The position numbers and the translations under genes were made by a program. Shown piece by piece: positions 8,042-15,093 of a stretch of DNA of 36,453 nucleotides (position 1 is its first letter; every line of letters starts with the position of its first letter). Where the stretch lies: the IMG/VR virus record IMGVR_UViG_3300025407_001093, positions 1 through 36,453 of that record, one strand, 5' to 3'. This DNA is from a virus. The notes beneath the pieces are model-generated. The model did no database searches and was not told the origin of the DNA. It saw only the letters and a list, made by a program, of their open reading frames with translations.

Positions 8042-8301
8042 TAATCAATAATCTGAGTTTCTTGTGGTATATTAGGAAAATGTTTTACTATTTCTTCTAG
8101 TGTCGAGTCATCACTAATACCAGTTTTATACACAAAAATATTATGCAGTTTAATGTTTTTGTCATTAACTTTTTCCGCTATTTCTAGCAAGCGACGGCGA
8201 TGAACCGCGGTGTGGTCAGAACACACATCACAACTAGCAGTGAATAGTAATGCTTCTACTAAGAGTTGTTTTTCTTCTGTATTTAACTGTAAGCCTTTCA
8301 T
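8041..8301 (-). CDS. Hypothetical protein, 86 aa
   Basis: Unrecognised. The N-terminal half is helical (LNTEEKQLLVEALLF), then ASCDVCSDHTAVHRRRLLEI, in which a Cys-x2-Cys and two His residues could bind metal, although no second Cys pair is present. The C-terminus is acidic. It is the upstream partner of the glycosyltransferase gene, with overlapping stop and start. Confidence 0.55.
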   Translation of the reverse strand: MKGLQLNTEEKQLLVEALLFTASCDVCSDHTAVHRRRLLEIAEKVNDKNIKLHNIFVYKTGISDDSTLEEIVKHFPNIPQETQIID

Positions 8302-8329
8302 ATAGTGCTTACAGTATAAAGGTTTATAA

Positions 8330-8351
8330 AAATAAATCTACTGATTTATTT
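8330..8351 (-). terminator. AT-rich hairpin, possible terminator
   Basis: AAATAAATC and GATTTATTT form a perfect 9-bp inverted repeat around a 4-base loop. It covers the stop codon of the membrane coiled-coil gene. On the minus strand the right arm runs into TTA, so it could act as a weak rho-independent terminator. The stem has only one G-C pair per arm, so efficiency is doubtful. Confidence 0.35.
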
Positions 8352-8714
8352 AAAAAAATGCATAATAAGCGAAGTTATACTACTTATTAATGCAACCCAA
8401 ATAGCTGTTTGCATGTGCCAGTGTAGACCCTGCTGTTTTTGATGTTTTGCTTCACACTTACCTACGGCAGTATATATCTCGTTATGGTATACTTCCATTA
8501 AGTCCCGTGTTTCGTTAAAACGGCTATCCATTTCAGCTCTTATATGAGTTATATCATTATTAATAGTTGCAACCTGTTGCATCAAGCTAGGGTGACCATT
8601 ACCATCTCGTACAATCTTACTGATATTGGCAAGATCTTCTTTTACATTAACTATATCTCTGTTAATGTAATCAATGGCTGTGTTTCTTTCGGATGAAGCT
8701 TTTTTAACGGGCAT
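8346..8714 (-). CDS. Coiled-coil protein with C-terminal membrane anchor
   Basis: This 122-residue protein starts MPVKKASSERNTAIDYINRD. Residues about 15-85 are a heptad-rich coiled coil (DLANISKIVRDG, ATINNDITHIRAEMDSRFNE). Residues about 100-120 form one hydrophobic segment (TAIWVALISSITSLIMHFF) ending in Lys. The layout is that of XhlA-type and other small phage membrane proteins that assist lysis or anchor the tail-lysis machinery; a true holin is also possible. A late-promoter-like TAAATA lies exactly five bases before the ATG, consistent with late expression. The specific role is unproven. Confidence 0.65.
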   Translation of the reverse strand: MPVKKASSERNTAIDYINRDIVNVKEDLANISKIVRDGNGHPSLMQQVATINNDITHIRAEMDSRFNETRDLMEVYHNEIYTAVGKCEAKHQKQQGLHWHMQTAIWVALISSITSLIMHFFK

Positions 8715-8719
8715 GTATA

Positions 8720-8725
8720 TATTTA
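8720..8725 (-). promoter_or_regulatory. Late-promoter-like element TAAATA before membrane protein gene
   Basis: The minus strand reads CTAAATATATAC then ATG at 8714. The TAAATA core is five bases from the start codon. The core overlaps the TAA stop of the amidotransferase gene upstream. Confidence 0.5.
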
Positions 8726-9379
8726 GAAAACAAAGTACGGAGACTTGTGTTTAAATCTACCTGCAGGCACTATACTATTGTAATCTTGTAATGCGTATAC
8801 AATTCCCTCTTTTAAGGATTCACTACCTTCAAACTCGGTAGACGAAAAACACCCTGTAACTGGATTAGCAAATAATGTACTCGCACTTCTGGCTAAGTAA
8901 GTTTTCTTGTGTTTGTTATTAAAAGCCCATATAGCATATGTACCTTTAAGAGATTCCATAGCTTCTGATACTTTTATCTTTATTTCTAACATACGCGGTA
9001 TAATACAGCTGTCTGTCCTATCGGTAAAATCTTCGTCGGGAAAATACTCTCTACATAAACTCTCAAAATTACTAATAATACCGTTATGAGCCACTATCCA
9101 ATCACCATAAATGAACGGGTGATTGTTTATCGCTTCAAATGATTTTGTTTCAACAGTAGGGCCACGGGAATGATATAAAAAGTAACGACCGTGAGTGTCT
9201 ATACCCGGCGGGTTAAAACAGTCTATAGGTTCATTAAAAATACCTTCAGTTTTGTGTACGTGGTATTGATCATTAGAGTCTAATGTTAGTGCACCTGAAC
9301 TATAATAACCTCTTGCAAGATTATCTTTGTATAACTTAAAAGCTATATCTTTATTTTTACTACCTGCTATACCGCACAT
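8723..9379 (-). CDS. Class II glutamine amidotransferase (stand-alone GATase domain)
   Basis: The protein starts MCGIAGS, so Cys2 is exposed as the N-terminal nucleophile of an Ntn-type glutaminase once Met1 is removed. The expected substrate-binding motifs follow: YHSRGPT, NNHPF and VAHNGIISN, then DRTDSCIIPRML. At 218 residues it is only the glutaminase domain, with no isomerase, PRTase or synthetase domain attached, so it must pass ammonia to a partner. It lies one base after the stop of QueC. In some archaea and phages a GAT domain joined to QueC (Gat-QueC) turns preQ0 into the archaeosine base. A split Gat plus QueC pair is therefore the leading hypothesis; aminosugar synthesis for the many glycosyltransferases is the alternative. 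Confidence 0.85.
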   Translation of the reverse strand: MCGIAGSKNKDIAFKLYKDNLARGYYSSGALTLDSNDQYHVHKTEGIFNEPIDCFNPPGIDTHGRYFLYHSRGPTVETKSFEAINNHPFIYGDWIVAHNGIISNFESLCREYFPDEDFTDRTDSCIIPRMLEIKIKVSEAMESLKGTYAIWAFNNKHKKTYLARSASTLFANPVTGCFSSTEFEGSESLKEGIVYALQDYNSIVPAGRFKHKSPYFVF

Positions 9380-9380
9380 A

Positions 9381-10103
9381 TTATGTTAAATAGGTTAAAG
9401 GTTTGCAATCGTATTGTTCCCAAGGAATGTTACGTGAATATTTAATAGGGTCAATAGCTTTGTTGTCAATAAAACCTTTGATGCGTGCTGCACATGATAC
9501 ACATTCCCCGCAAGCTGGGTCAGTACCCTCATAACAGGTATGTGTTTGTCTAAAGTCTACTTGTAAGTCAATACCGGTTTTAATAACCTCTTCTTTAGAG
9601 TAACGCATAAACGGTGCATTAACCTTGATCGTGTTTTTGCGATTAAGACCGTATATGTCGTTAACCTTATTAAGAAACATTGACGTGCAGTCCCAATAAC
9701 CACTAAAGTCGTCGGTTTCTACTGCACCGTAAAACAGGTCTTGAGCCCCAATAGATTCAGCCCAACCAGCAGCTGAAGTAAGTAAAAGTAAATTTCTAAA
9801 AGGAACGTAACTCAAGGGCTGTGCATTACCGATATCATCTTTAGCTTTCGGTATTTTGAGATTAGTATTAGTTAAAGCAGACATCGTGGAGATATCTCTA
9901 AAGAAATCCATATTAATTACTTTATGCTCTTTAACATTACACGCTTTAGCTTGAAACTTAGCACATTCAATCTCTCGAGCAATCCGCTGCCCGTAGTTAA
10001 AAGTAACAGCATATACTTCATCGTATTTGAGCGTTTTAGTTACATAATGTAATAATACGGTACTATCCATACCGCCTGATAATATGACTAGTGCTTTTGA
10101 CAT
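9381..10103 (-). CDS. queC: 7-cyano-7-deazaguanine (preQ0) synthase QueC
   Basis: QueC converts 7-carboxy-7-deazaguanine to preQ0 using ATP and ammonia. The PP-loop SGGMDST occupies residues 9-15, followed by the family pattern VTFNYGQR and QPLSYVPFRNLLLLTSAAGWAE. The C-terminal zinc site is clear in HTCYEGTDPACGECVSCAAR, which supplies four cysteines. At 240 residues it is full length. The start ATG is preceded by a short divergent intergenic region and no Shine-Dalgarno. It is co-transcribed with the amidotransferase downstream. With QueE, QueD and QueF in the same window it belongs to the 7-deazaguanine DNA-modification pathway rather than to host tRNA queuosine. Confidence 0.93.
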   Translation of the reverse strand: MSKALVILSGGMDSTVLLHYVTKTLKYDEVYAVTFNYGQRIAREIECAKFQAKACNVKEHKVINMDFFRDISTMSALTNTNLKIPKAKDDIGNAQPLSYVPFRNLLLLTSAAGWAESIGAQDLFYGAVETDDFSGYWDCTSMFLNKVNDIYGLNRKNTIKVNAPFMRYSKEEVIKTGIDLQVDFRQTHTCYEGTDPACGECVSCAARIKGFIDNKAIDPIKYSRNIPWEQYDCKPLTYLT

Positions 10104-10109
10104 ATGGTT

Positions 10110-10137
10110 ATAATAGTGTAGATTTATAGAAATTCAA
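10110..10137 (-). promoter_or_regulatory. Sigma70-like promoter candidate for queC
   Basis: On the minus strand TTGAAT and TATTAT are separated by 16 bases, and TATTAT ends six bases before the queC ATG. The spacing is typical of a primary-sigma promoter, but the region is AT-rich and chance is a real alternative. Confidence 0.3.
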
Positions 10138-10148
10138 TAAAAAAGTAG

Positions 10149-10154
10149 TAAATA
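10149..10154 (+). promoter_or_regulatory. Late-promoter-like element TAAATA before 10.2-kb gene
   Basis: The plus strand reads GTAAATAATGTAT before the ATG at 10161, giving a six-base gap. This spacing agrees with other late genes here and is one reason to prefer the ATG at 10161 over the one at 10155, which abuts the motif. Confidence 0.4.
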
Positions 10155-10160
10155 ATGTAT

Positions 10161-10967
10161 ATGAAAAACTTGTTTCAAGATGCATTCGTCCAATCCCTCA
10201 AAGAAGATCTAGATAAAGAAGGTACCGCTTTTACTGGTGCTTTGAATGCAGCTGAAAAAAACCATAAAAGTACTATGAAAGTTCCTGGTACAGATAAAAA
10301 TATAAAGGTTACTGGTCATAAACTAGAAACAGAAAAAGATAAAAAATGGATTCAACATGCACATGTTAAAAAAGGCGGTCTTCATAAAGCACTACATGTA
10401 AAGCAAGGTGAAAAGATTCCTGCTGCAAAATTAAATAAAGCTTTACATAGCAAAAACCCGCACATGAAGCACATGGCCCAGTTTGCTAAAAATGTACAAA
10501 AAGAAACCATTAAAGAACATTTAATGACAAATATGGAAGCTAAGCCAGCTCCAACAAACGCTGCTTCAGCTCCTGCCCCTGCACCAGTAACGAATGATGC
10601 TGATGCTGAAAAAGCAGCATACGGTAAGACTTTAGATCCTAATACCAAGCCAGATGCTTTTGATGGAGCAAAGAACCCAGCTCTTAAACTTGATACAGAA
10701 GGCGTAGCTAAAGCACGTGAATGGATTAAGAAGCTTGATGATATGGCTACTTTTATTAACGGTACAGATGAAAGCAGTTTAAATGCGCAGATTAATGCGT
10801 TAGAAATGCGTAACTCTATTCCTTTTAAGGGCATTGTTCGTCGTGAAGAAAAACGTATCACTAAGTTAGCTGAAAATTTACGTGGTTTAGCAGAACTGTT
10901 TAAGACTGTTGTTACAAGTTCTGGTAAAAAGATTCATGATGCTACTAGCCGCATTACTTCTCGTTAA
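10161..10967 (+). CDS. Putative internal head/virion protein with MKxF...LKE N-terminus
   Basis: This protein has 268 residues from the ATG at 10161; an ATG two codons earlier (10155) is also possible. It starts MKNLFQDAFVQSLKED, resembling the T4 capsid-targeting peptide with a prohead-protease-type L-x-E site. Residues about 75-115 contain 'VKKGGLHKALHVKQGEKIPA' followed by lysine- and histidine-rich helix to FAKNVQK, a basic motif I have seen in phage virion proteins. A Pro/Ala linker (ASAPAPAP) leads to a helical C-terminus. It is a lone plus-strand gene in a minus-strand region with its own late-type promoter, and its stop overlaps the primase stop by four bases. A DNA-binding or packaged role is inferred; no enzyme motif is present. 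Confidence 0.6.
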   Translation: MKNLFQDAFVQSLKEDLDKEGTAFTGALNAAEKNHKSTMKVPGTDKNIKVTGHKLETEKDKKWIQHAHVKKGGLHKALHVKQGEKIPAAKLNKALHSKNPHMKHMAQFAKNVQKETIKEHLMTNMEAKPAPTNAASAPAPAPVTNDADAEKAAYGKTLDPNTKPDAFDGAKNPALKLDTEGVAKAREWIKKLDDMATFINGTDESSLNAQINALEMRNSIPFKGIVRREEKRITKLAENLRGLAELFKTVVTSSGKKIHDATSRITSR

Positions 10968-11980
10968 ACCGGCTTTTTAACTAAAGAATACTGTATAAAA
11001 CCTCTCATACCTTTAAAGGTATTTTGTAGTATATTGTTGTGCGGTATTTCATCCTGCTTTTGTTTGGTACAAAGCTCGTTTAAGTCTTTATACTGACTAT
11101 ATTCTTTAGGCCAAATAAACACCGACTCTCCTCTATCTAATAACTCTTTAGTTACTTTATAAGAAGTAACATCAACCCACTGATTGTCTAGTACATATAC
11201 TAGTTCGTGCATAGGGTATGATTTTTGTATTAACTCTAACTGTTCTTCAGTAGGGTGAATACCAGCTAGTGCTACACTATTACGTAAAAACATAGCATCA
11301 ATAGGGCCTTCTTGTAAGAATATATATTCTATATCAGGCGATACTTTATCTAGATTAAATACCCCTTTATCGCTGTTAACTTTAGATAGATACTTTGCTT
11401 TATCTTCATCCTCTTTATACAATGCTCTTGATTGATAGGTTACAATCTTACCTTCTGTATTATAAAACGGAAACACTACTCTATTTTTATGAGTAACGTC
11501 AGTTAAGCTAATCCAAAGCGATTTAGGTTTGTTTATAGCAGTGTTTAAGCGTCTCTTATTGATAAACTCAAGAGCATCCTTAACTACCTGGTTCTCTTTA
11601 TAAAACGATACCTGATTACTGTCGAATAAGTTTATACTATCGTATGGTAAAGGATTAGGGTTAGCTTTCTTATAAAAGTCTGACTTCTTAATAACATCTT
11701 CTACTGTATCTGCATGAGAACCGGCTTGAGAGAGTATTTCGCACAGAGGCAAGTTAGTCATTTCTTTAACAAACTCTAATCCGTTCTTACTTTCATTACA
11801 GTTATGACAGTATAGGTGATCGTCTTCAGGAATATAGAAAAACCTGCGTTTCTTACCAGCACTCTTACCTTCATGACAGTATGGACATTCGCCAGTATAC
11901 GTGTTAGTATTCTTTTTATACGTAGGACGCTTTGTATACTGATAGAACGTCTGTATTACAAAGTTTTGCGGTATAATCAT
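10964..11980 (-). CDS. 61: DNA primase (gp61-like)
   Basis: Primase lays RNA primers for lagging-strand synthesis in complex with the gp41 helicase. The 338 residues match T4 gp61 in length (342). The N-terminal zinc ribbon has Cys32-x2-Cys35 and Cys58-x2-Cys61 (ECPYC...LYCHNC), a form that reads template bases. The TOPRIM core is visible as IEYIFLQEGPIDAMFLR (catalytic Glu) and LVYVLDNQWVD (Asp), followed by KDLNEL. Before it, 'R-V-V-F-P-F-Y-N-T-E-G' and YQSRAL are typical of the polymerase domain. The ATG lies 21 bases from the divergent gp4 start. Its 3' end overlaps the convergent gene by four bases. Confidence 0.88.
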   Translation of the reverse strand: MIIPQNFVIQTFYQYTKRPTYKKNTNTYTGECPYCHEGKSAGKKRRFFYIPEDDHLYCHNCNESKNGLEFVKEMTNLPLCEILSQAGSHADTVEDVIKKSDFYKKANPNPLPYDSINLFDSNQVSFYKENQVVKDALEFINKRRLNTAINKPKSLWISLTDVTHKNRVVFPFYNTEGKIVTYQSRALYKEDEDKAKYLSKVNSDKGVFNLDKVSPDIEYIFLQEGPIDAMFLRNSVALAGIHPTEEQLELIQKSYPMHELVYVLDNQWVDVTSYKVTKELLDRGESVFIWPKEYSQYKDLNELCTKQKQDEIPHNNILQNTFKGMRGFIQYSLVKKPV

Positions 11981-11984
11981 AAAG

Positions 11985-11990
11985 TAAATA
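11985..11990 (+). promoter_or_regulatory. Late-promoter-like element TAAATA before gp4 gene
   Basis: The plus strand reads GTAAATATATAATATAAT before the ATG at 12002, an 11-base gap. It lies within the 21-base divergent gap between primase and gp4. Confidence 0.4.
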
Positions 11991-12001
11991 TATAATATAA
12001 T

Positions 12002-12457
12002 ATGTCTTCAAAGAATAGCAAATATATTCAAGGAATTTATACCCCTATTAACAAAAACAAATATATGGGTAATGGTAATCCTGTGTATAGGTCTTCATTA
12101 GAAAGAGATTTCTTTTTATTCTTTGATCAAAATCCAAATGTTACTGCTTGGGTAAGTGAGGGCATAGTTGTTCCTTATTATAGTAGTATTGATAATAAAG
12201 TACATAACTATTATGTAGATTTAGTAGCAGCAATCAAGGAAAAAGACGGTACAGTACAAAAATATTTGATTGAGTTAAAACCACACTCTCAAACTCAACC
12301 ACCACAATCTAATGATAGAAAAAGAAAAAGCACTATACTGTACGAACAGTTAATGTGGCACAAGAATCAGAGCAAATGGAAAGCCGCGAGTGAGTACGCG
12401 GCTAAAAAAGGTATGAAGTTTGTAGTTCTTACCGAAAAATACTTAACTCAATCCTGA
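12002..12457 (+). CDS. 4: Head completion protein gp4
   Basis: In T4, gp4 (also called gp50) is needed to complete the filled head before tail joining. The 151-residue protein matches the conserved pattern of marine T4-like gp4: YIQGIYTPINKNKYMGNGNP, YRSSLERDFFLFFDQNPNV, then 'W-V-S-E', VVPYYSSIDNKVHNYYVDL and YLIELKPHSQTQPP. The E...E...D...E-x-K arrangement (SLER, VSEG, YVDL, IELK) is that of a TnsA/PD-(D/E)xK nuclease-like fold, so the protein may trim DNA at the portal; that activity is an inference. It is a single plus-strand gene with a late-type promoter, and its 3' end overlaps the convergent neighbour by ten bases. Confidence 0.88.
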   Translation: MSSKNSKYIQGIYTPINKNKYMGNGNPVYRSSLERDFFLFFDQNPNVTAWVSEGIVVPYYSSIDNKVHNYYVDLVAAIKEKDGTVQKYLIELKPHSQTQPPQSNDRKRKSTILYEQLMWHKNQSKWKAASEYAAKKGMKFVVLTEKYLTQS

Positions 12458-13104
12458 CCTTCGTAGTCGTAAGGGTTTTGACTTCCTGTACCGCCAACGA
12501 TTTCTTCAGGTTCTGGTTCTTTAAAACCAGCTAGCTCTTCACCAGAAGGTTTTCTACCTCTTGATTTAATTTTACCAATAGAAGCCTTGAGCTTATCTGC
12601 AGCTTTGCTCTTATCTACTGGAGTAACCTTCATACCGAACTTTGCTAAACGATCTCTAATAGCTGCTTTCCTTAGTTCAGCAGGATCGATTTGAGGTTCT
12701 TCTAAATCAGCAGGTGCCTCTTCTCCTTGAGCAGCATTAATCATTGCTTGCACATCTTGCATGTTACCAACAAAAGGTCTTTCACCTGGTAAAGTATTTT
12801 TTAATGATTTGTAGATCTCTTCTGGTGCAACTCCCTGTGCAACTAAAGCGTCTACTTTTTCTTGATCTCTAGGATCAATCTTAGTAGCACCAGTAGGGGC
12901 TGAAGCTTTAGGGGCAGGTGCAGCACCGTCACCGATTTTACCTGCATTAAACTCTTTACGAGCATAAGCATAAGCTGTATTTTTTGAAAGACCTTGTTTT
13001 TCAAGTTCTGCTGCTCTTGCTAAGATAGCAGGATTCTTTGGTTTAGCCATCTCTACATCGAGCATGTTTTCAGAGATATAGTTAACTGCTTCGTTAAATT
13101 TCAT
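12448..13104 (-). CDS. Putative internal head/virion protein, Pro/Ala-rich
   Basis: I do not recognise the family. The 218 residues start MKFNEAVNYISENM, where ISE resembles a prohead-protease site within a capsid-targeting-like peptide. A short helix (AILARAAELEKQGLSKNTAY) recalls helix-turn-helix or SAP-like DNA contacts. The rest is low-complexity, rich in Ala, Pro, Glu and Lys (APAPKASAP, EEAPADLEEPQIDPAEL), with a basic stretch KIKSRGRKPSG near the C-terminus. A TAAGTA late-type element lies six bases before the ATG. It overlaps gp4 at the 3' end. A packaged or scaffold role is inferred from composition, promoter and N-terminus. Confidence 0.55.
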   Translation of the reverse strand: MKFNEAVNYISENMLDVEMAKPKNPAILARAAELEKQGLSKNTAYAYARKEFNAGKIGDGAAPAPKASAPTGATKIDPRDQEKVDALVAQGVAPEEIYKSLKNTLPGERPFVGNMQDVQAMINAAQGEEAPADLEEPQIDPAELRKAAIRDRLAKFGMKVTPVDKSKAADKLKASIGKIKSRGRKPSGEELAGFKEPEPEEIVGGTGSQNPYDYEGQD

Positions 13105-13110
13105 ATTATA

Positions 13111-13116
13111 TACTTA
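13111..13116 (-). promoter_or_regulatory. Late-promoter-like element TAAGTA before 12.4-kb gene
   Basis: The minus strand reads ATAAGTATATAAT before the ATG at 13104, a six-base gap. The element sits directly after the stop of the P-loop kinase gene, so it could start late transcription of the distal gene only. Confidence 0.4.
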
Positions 13117-13836
13117 TTATATTTTAATCTGATTCTTATCAGGTGGTAATCCAAGTTGAGTAGCTAAGAGTTCTTGTTCTTTAATGTCTTTTGCTATTAA
13201 AGAGTCTTCTTCTCCAAAAAACTCACACTTTTCATTAATATATAATGAGATTTGTGCAATACGTTCTAATGGATTTCCGTAAACCGGAATAATAGGCGGG
13301 CAATCATCAGCATCGAAAAATCCCGATTTACCGCTTTCCCAAGCTTTAAATAAACCATCAAATAATAATGCTATTTCACCACGATACACTGGGTCTATAT
13401 CTCTATTTTCCTTCATTTGAAGAAGTACATCGTTTTCTTTAGTTAAAGGTATATAGAAGATAACGGAGTAGAACTTGACCGCTTCTCTCACCTGCTTTAC
13501 ACATTTATCAATAAAAGCTTCATCAATATCTCCTAAGCCTTTTTCAAACAACCATAAAGAATAAACCAAGTTATCAATAGGTGTACGATCGAAAACCATT
13601 TTCTTTTTACCGTAGTTAGCCATTGCTTCATCAACAAGAAAATTAAGTATAGTTTCTTGAGATTTTTTATTGCCTTCTTTATTAATCTTGAGTTTCTTGC
13701 TTTTAATAAGGTCTCGATAAGATTTTTCAGGTCTTACAAGTTGTGACCATTGTATAATCATGTCATCAACAAGTGTAGATTTACCTACACACTGTGTACC
13801 AATGACACCTATTTTGCTAAGTTTAGAATGACTCAT
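13117..13836 (-). CDS. P-loop ATPase/nucleoside kinase-like protein (AAA_28 type)
   Basis: This 239-residue protein has a Walker A GTQCVGKST near residues 13-21 and the downstream MVFDRTPIDNLVYSLW segment, where Asp-Arg forms the DRx substrate site of deoxynucleoside and NadR-like kinases. The strand VIFYIPLT follows, then a lid-like stretch with 'E-N-R-D-I-D-P-V-Y-R'. It probably phosphorylates a nucleoside, nucleotide or related small molecule. A second, distantly similar kinase is encoded beside QueF at 34.3 kb. It overlaps the 87-residue gene upstream by four bases. The substrate is unknown; salvage kinase and NadR-like functions both fit. Confidence 0.7.
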   Translation of the reverse strand: MSHSKLSKIGVIGTQCVGKSTLVDDMIIQWSQLVRPEKSYRDLIKSKKLKINKEGNKKSQETILNFLVDEAMANYGKKKMVFDRTPIDNLVYSLWLFEKGLGDIDEAFIDKCVKQVREAVKFYSVIFYIPLTKENDVLLQMKENRDIDPVYRGEIALLFDGLFKAWESGKSGFFDADDCPPIIPVYGNPLERIAQISLYINEKCEFFGEEDSLIAKDIKEQELLATQLGLPPDKNQIKI

Positions 13837-14096
13837 TTTTTAAATTTACGCTTTATACTAATATTGGCAACCTCATCATCTTCAGGTGGTTGACCAGTTT
13901 CAATATCTACCCAATCAAGTACACAGTTGTCTGACGGATAATAACCCATAGCCCTAACAAAAGCATTAAACTGTTCTGTTAGTTCTTCTAAACCAACTTG
14001 ACCATCAAGTGTAATTTCAATCTTACAAGGTACACTAACGTTGGTGTCGTCATCAGTATGCTCTAACGTATATGTGAATTTTATTTCTTGTTTCAT
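13833..14096 (-). CDS. Hypothetical acidic protein, 87 aa
   Basis: Unrecognised. It has an N-terminal pair of strands (IKFTYTLEH, CKIEITLDG), a helix LEELTEQFNAFVRAMGY, and then the acidic C-terminus VLDWVDIETGQPPEDDE. The helix plus 'A-M-G-Y' ending is common in small phage proteins of unknown role. It overlaps the P-loop kinase gene by four bases (ATGA type), suggesting co-translation. Confidence 0.55.
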   Translation of the reverse strand: MKQEIKFTYTLEHTDDDTNVSVPCKIEITLDGQVGLEELTEQFNAFVRAMGYYPSDNCVLDWVDIETGQPPEDDEVANISIKRKFKK

Positions 14097-14099
14097 ACA

Positions 14100-14261
14100 T
14101 TATACCATTTCTTCAATTATACCGAGTATTTCTGCTACGATTAGTAACACACCAGTAACCCAAAAGCTACCAAAGCAAAGGCACGTACCCGCAATAATGC
14201 GGATAATGCTTTTAATGATACTAATGTTTTTATGTTTTTTAGGGTCAGGAATATCGTTCAT
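14100..14261 (-). CDS. Small membrane protein, 53 aa
   Basis: An ATG at 14261, three bases after the QueE stop codon, opens a 53-codon frame starting MNDIPDPKKHKNI and ending at TAA 14100. Residues about 14-48 are strongly hydrophobic with one polar break (IIKSIIRIIAGTCLCF, then FWVTGVLLIVAEIL), giving one long or two short membrane segments after a basic N-terminus. It fills an otherwise empty gap of 168 bases in a packed operon, which supports it being real. Function unknown. Confidence 0.5.
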   Translation of the reverse strand: MNDIPDPKKHKNISIIKSIIRIIAGTCLCFGSFWVTGVLLIVAEILGIIEEMV

Positions 14262-14264
14262 ATA

Positions 14265-15071
14265 TTAAACCTTGAGTGCGCGATCCCAGACCTGCAAGTG
14301 CATTCTGTTAGAGAACTTAAAATTATATTTCTTACATAGTTCAGCCACTACAGGCCCAACTTCTAGTAGCTCTTTACGGCTACCGCACATTGGCATAATC
14401 CATACTTGACTTGAACGTACAGCTACTTCAGGGCTATTAAGATAGTTTTCTAATACTTCATTTAAGTCTGACTCTTGTTTAGCTACAAACTTAAAACAAG
14501 CATCATGTACAGCTAGATAACGCAATACTTCTGGTTTATAACGTTTATCAGCAGGATCTCCGTTACTTGATAGTTTAGGCGAAGTAGTATATGTTACATG
14601 TACGCCAATACGAGACCATTCTTCATCCGGCATAATAGTGCCGTTAGTTTCAAAGTCTACATGCAATGTAGGCCTACCAATATCTTCCATTGTTAATGTT
14701 CTGCTGTAGTTTTTAAAACCCCAACGATCTCTAATAAACTTAACAAATAGTAATAAGTTCTTTTGCTGAATAAAAGGTTCACCACCAGTTAACTTAAGTA
14801 ATGCACCTTCTTTTAAACGTTCATGATAATCGTTTTTCTCAAAGAGTTGTGCAACCTCTTCAAATGTCATTTTGTTTTTCTTAGACCAGCTAATATAGCT
14901 ATCACAACCGTTCGGTGAGTCTTCACTCTTAAAACCGATACATGTTAAGTTACACATAGCCATTCTCATAAACACTGAAGGATGACCGATATAACGGCCC
15001 TCTCCTTCTAGCGTATAGAACACAAAATCGTCTGAAATAAATAAAGTTGTATTAGGGTCAATATTAGACAT
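14265..15071 (-). CDS. queE: 7-carboxy-7-deazaguanine synthase QueE (radical SAM)
   Basis: QueE rearranges carboxy-tetrahydropterin to 7-carboxy-7-deazaguanine with SAM and a 4Fe-4S cluster. The N-terminus has the family signature LEGEGRYIGHPSVFMRM followed by CNLTC and a third cysteine in NGCDSY. The spacing is C40-x3-C44-x11-C56 instead of the classical C-x3-C-x2-C, a divergent cluster loop. The SAM-binding motif GGEP is at residues 96-99 (LLKLTGGEPFIQQ). Later, VDFETNGT and YTTSPKLS match the family. At 268 residues it is full length. It lies downstream of QueD with a 22-base gap, so the two form a biosynthetic pair. Confidence 0.9.
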   Translation of the reverse strand: MSNIDPNTTLFISDDFVFYTLEGEGRYIGHPSVFMRMAMCNLTCIGFKSEDSPNGCDSYISWSKKNKMTFEEVAQLFEKNDYHERLKEGALLKLTGGEPFIQQKNLLLFVKFIRDRWGFKNYSRTLTMEDIGRPTLHVDFETNGTIMPDEEWSRIGVHVTYTTSPKLSSNGDPADKRYKPEVLRYLAVHDACFKFVAKQESDLNEVLENYLNSPEVAVRSSQVWIMPMCGSRKELLEVGPVVAELCKKYNFKFSNRMHLQVWDRALKV

Positions 15072-15093
15072 AGAGGTATTATATTATATGTTA

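Noticed and set aside
10382-10861. Long minus-strand frame opposite the 10.2-kb gene
   Set aside because: Shadow of an Ala/Lys-rich coding gene; no start context and no protein family features.
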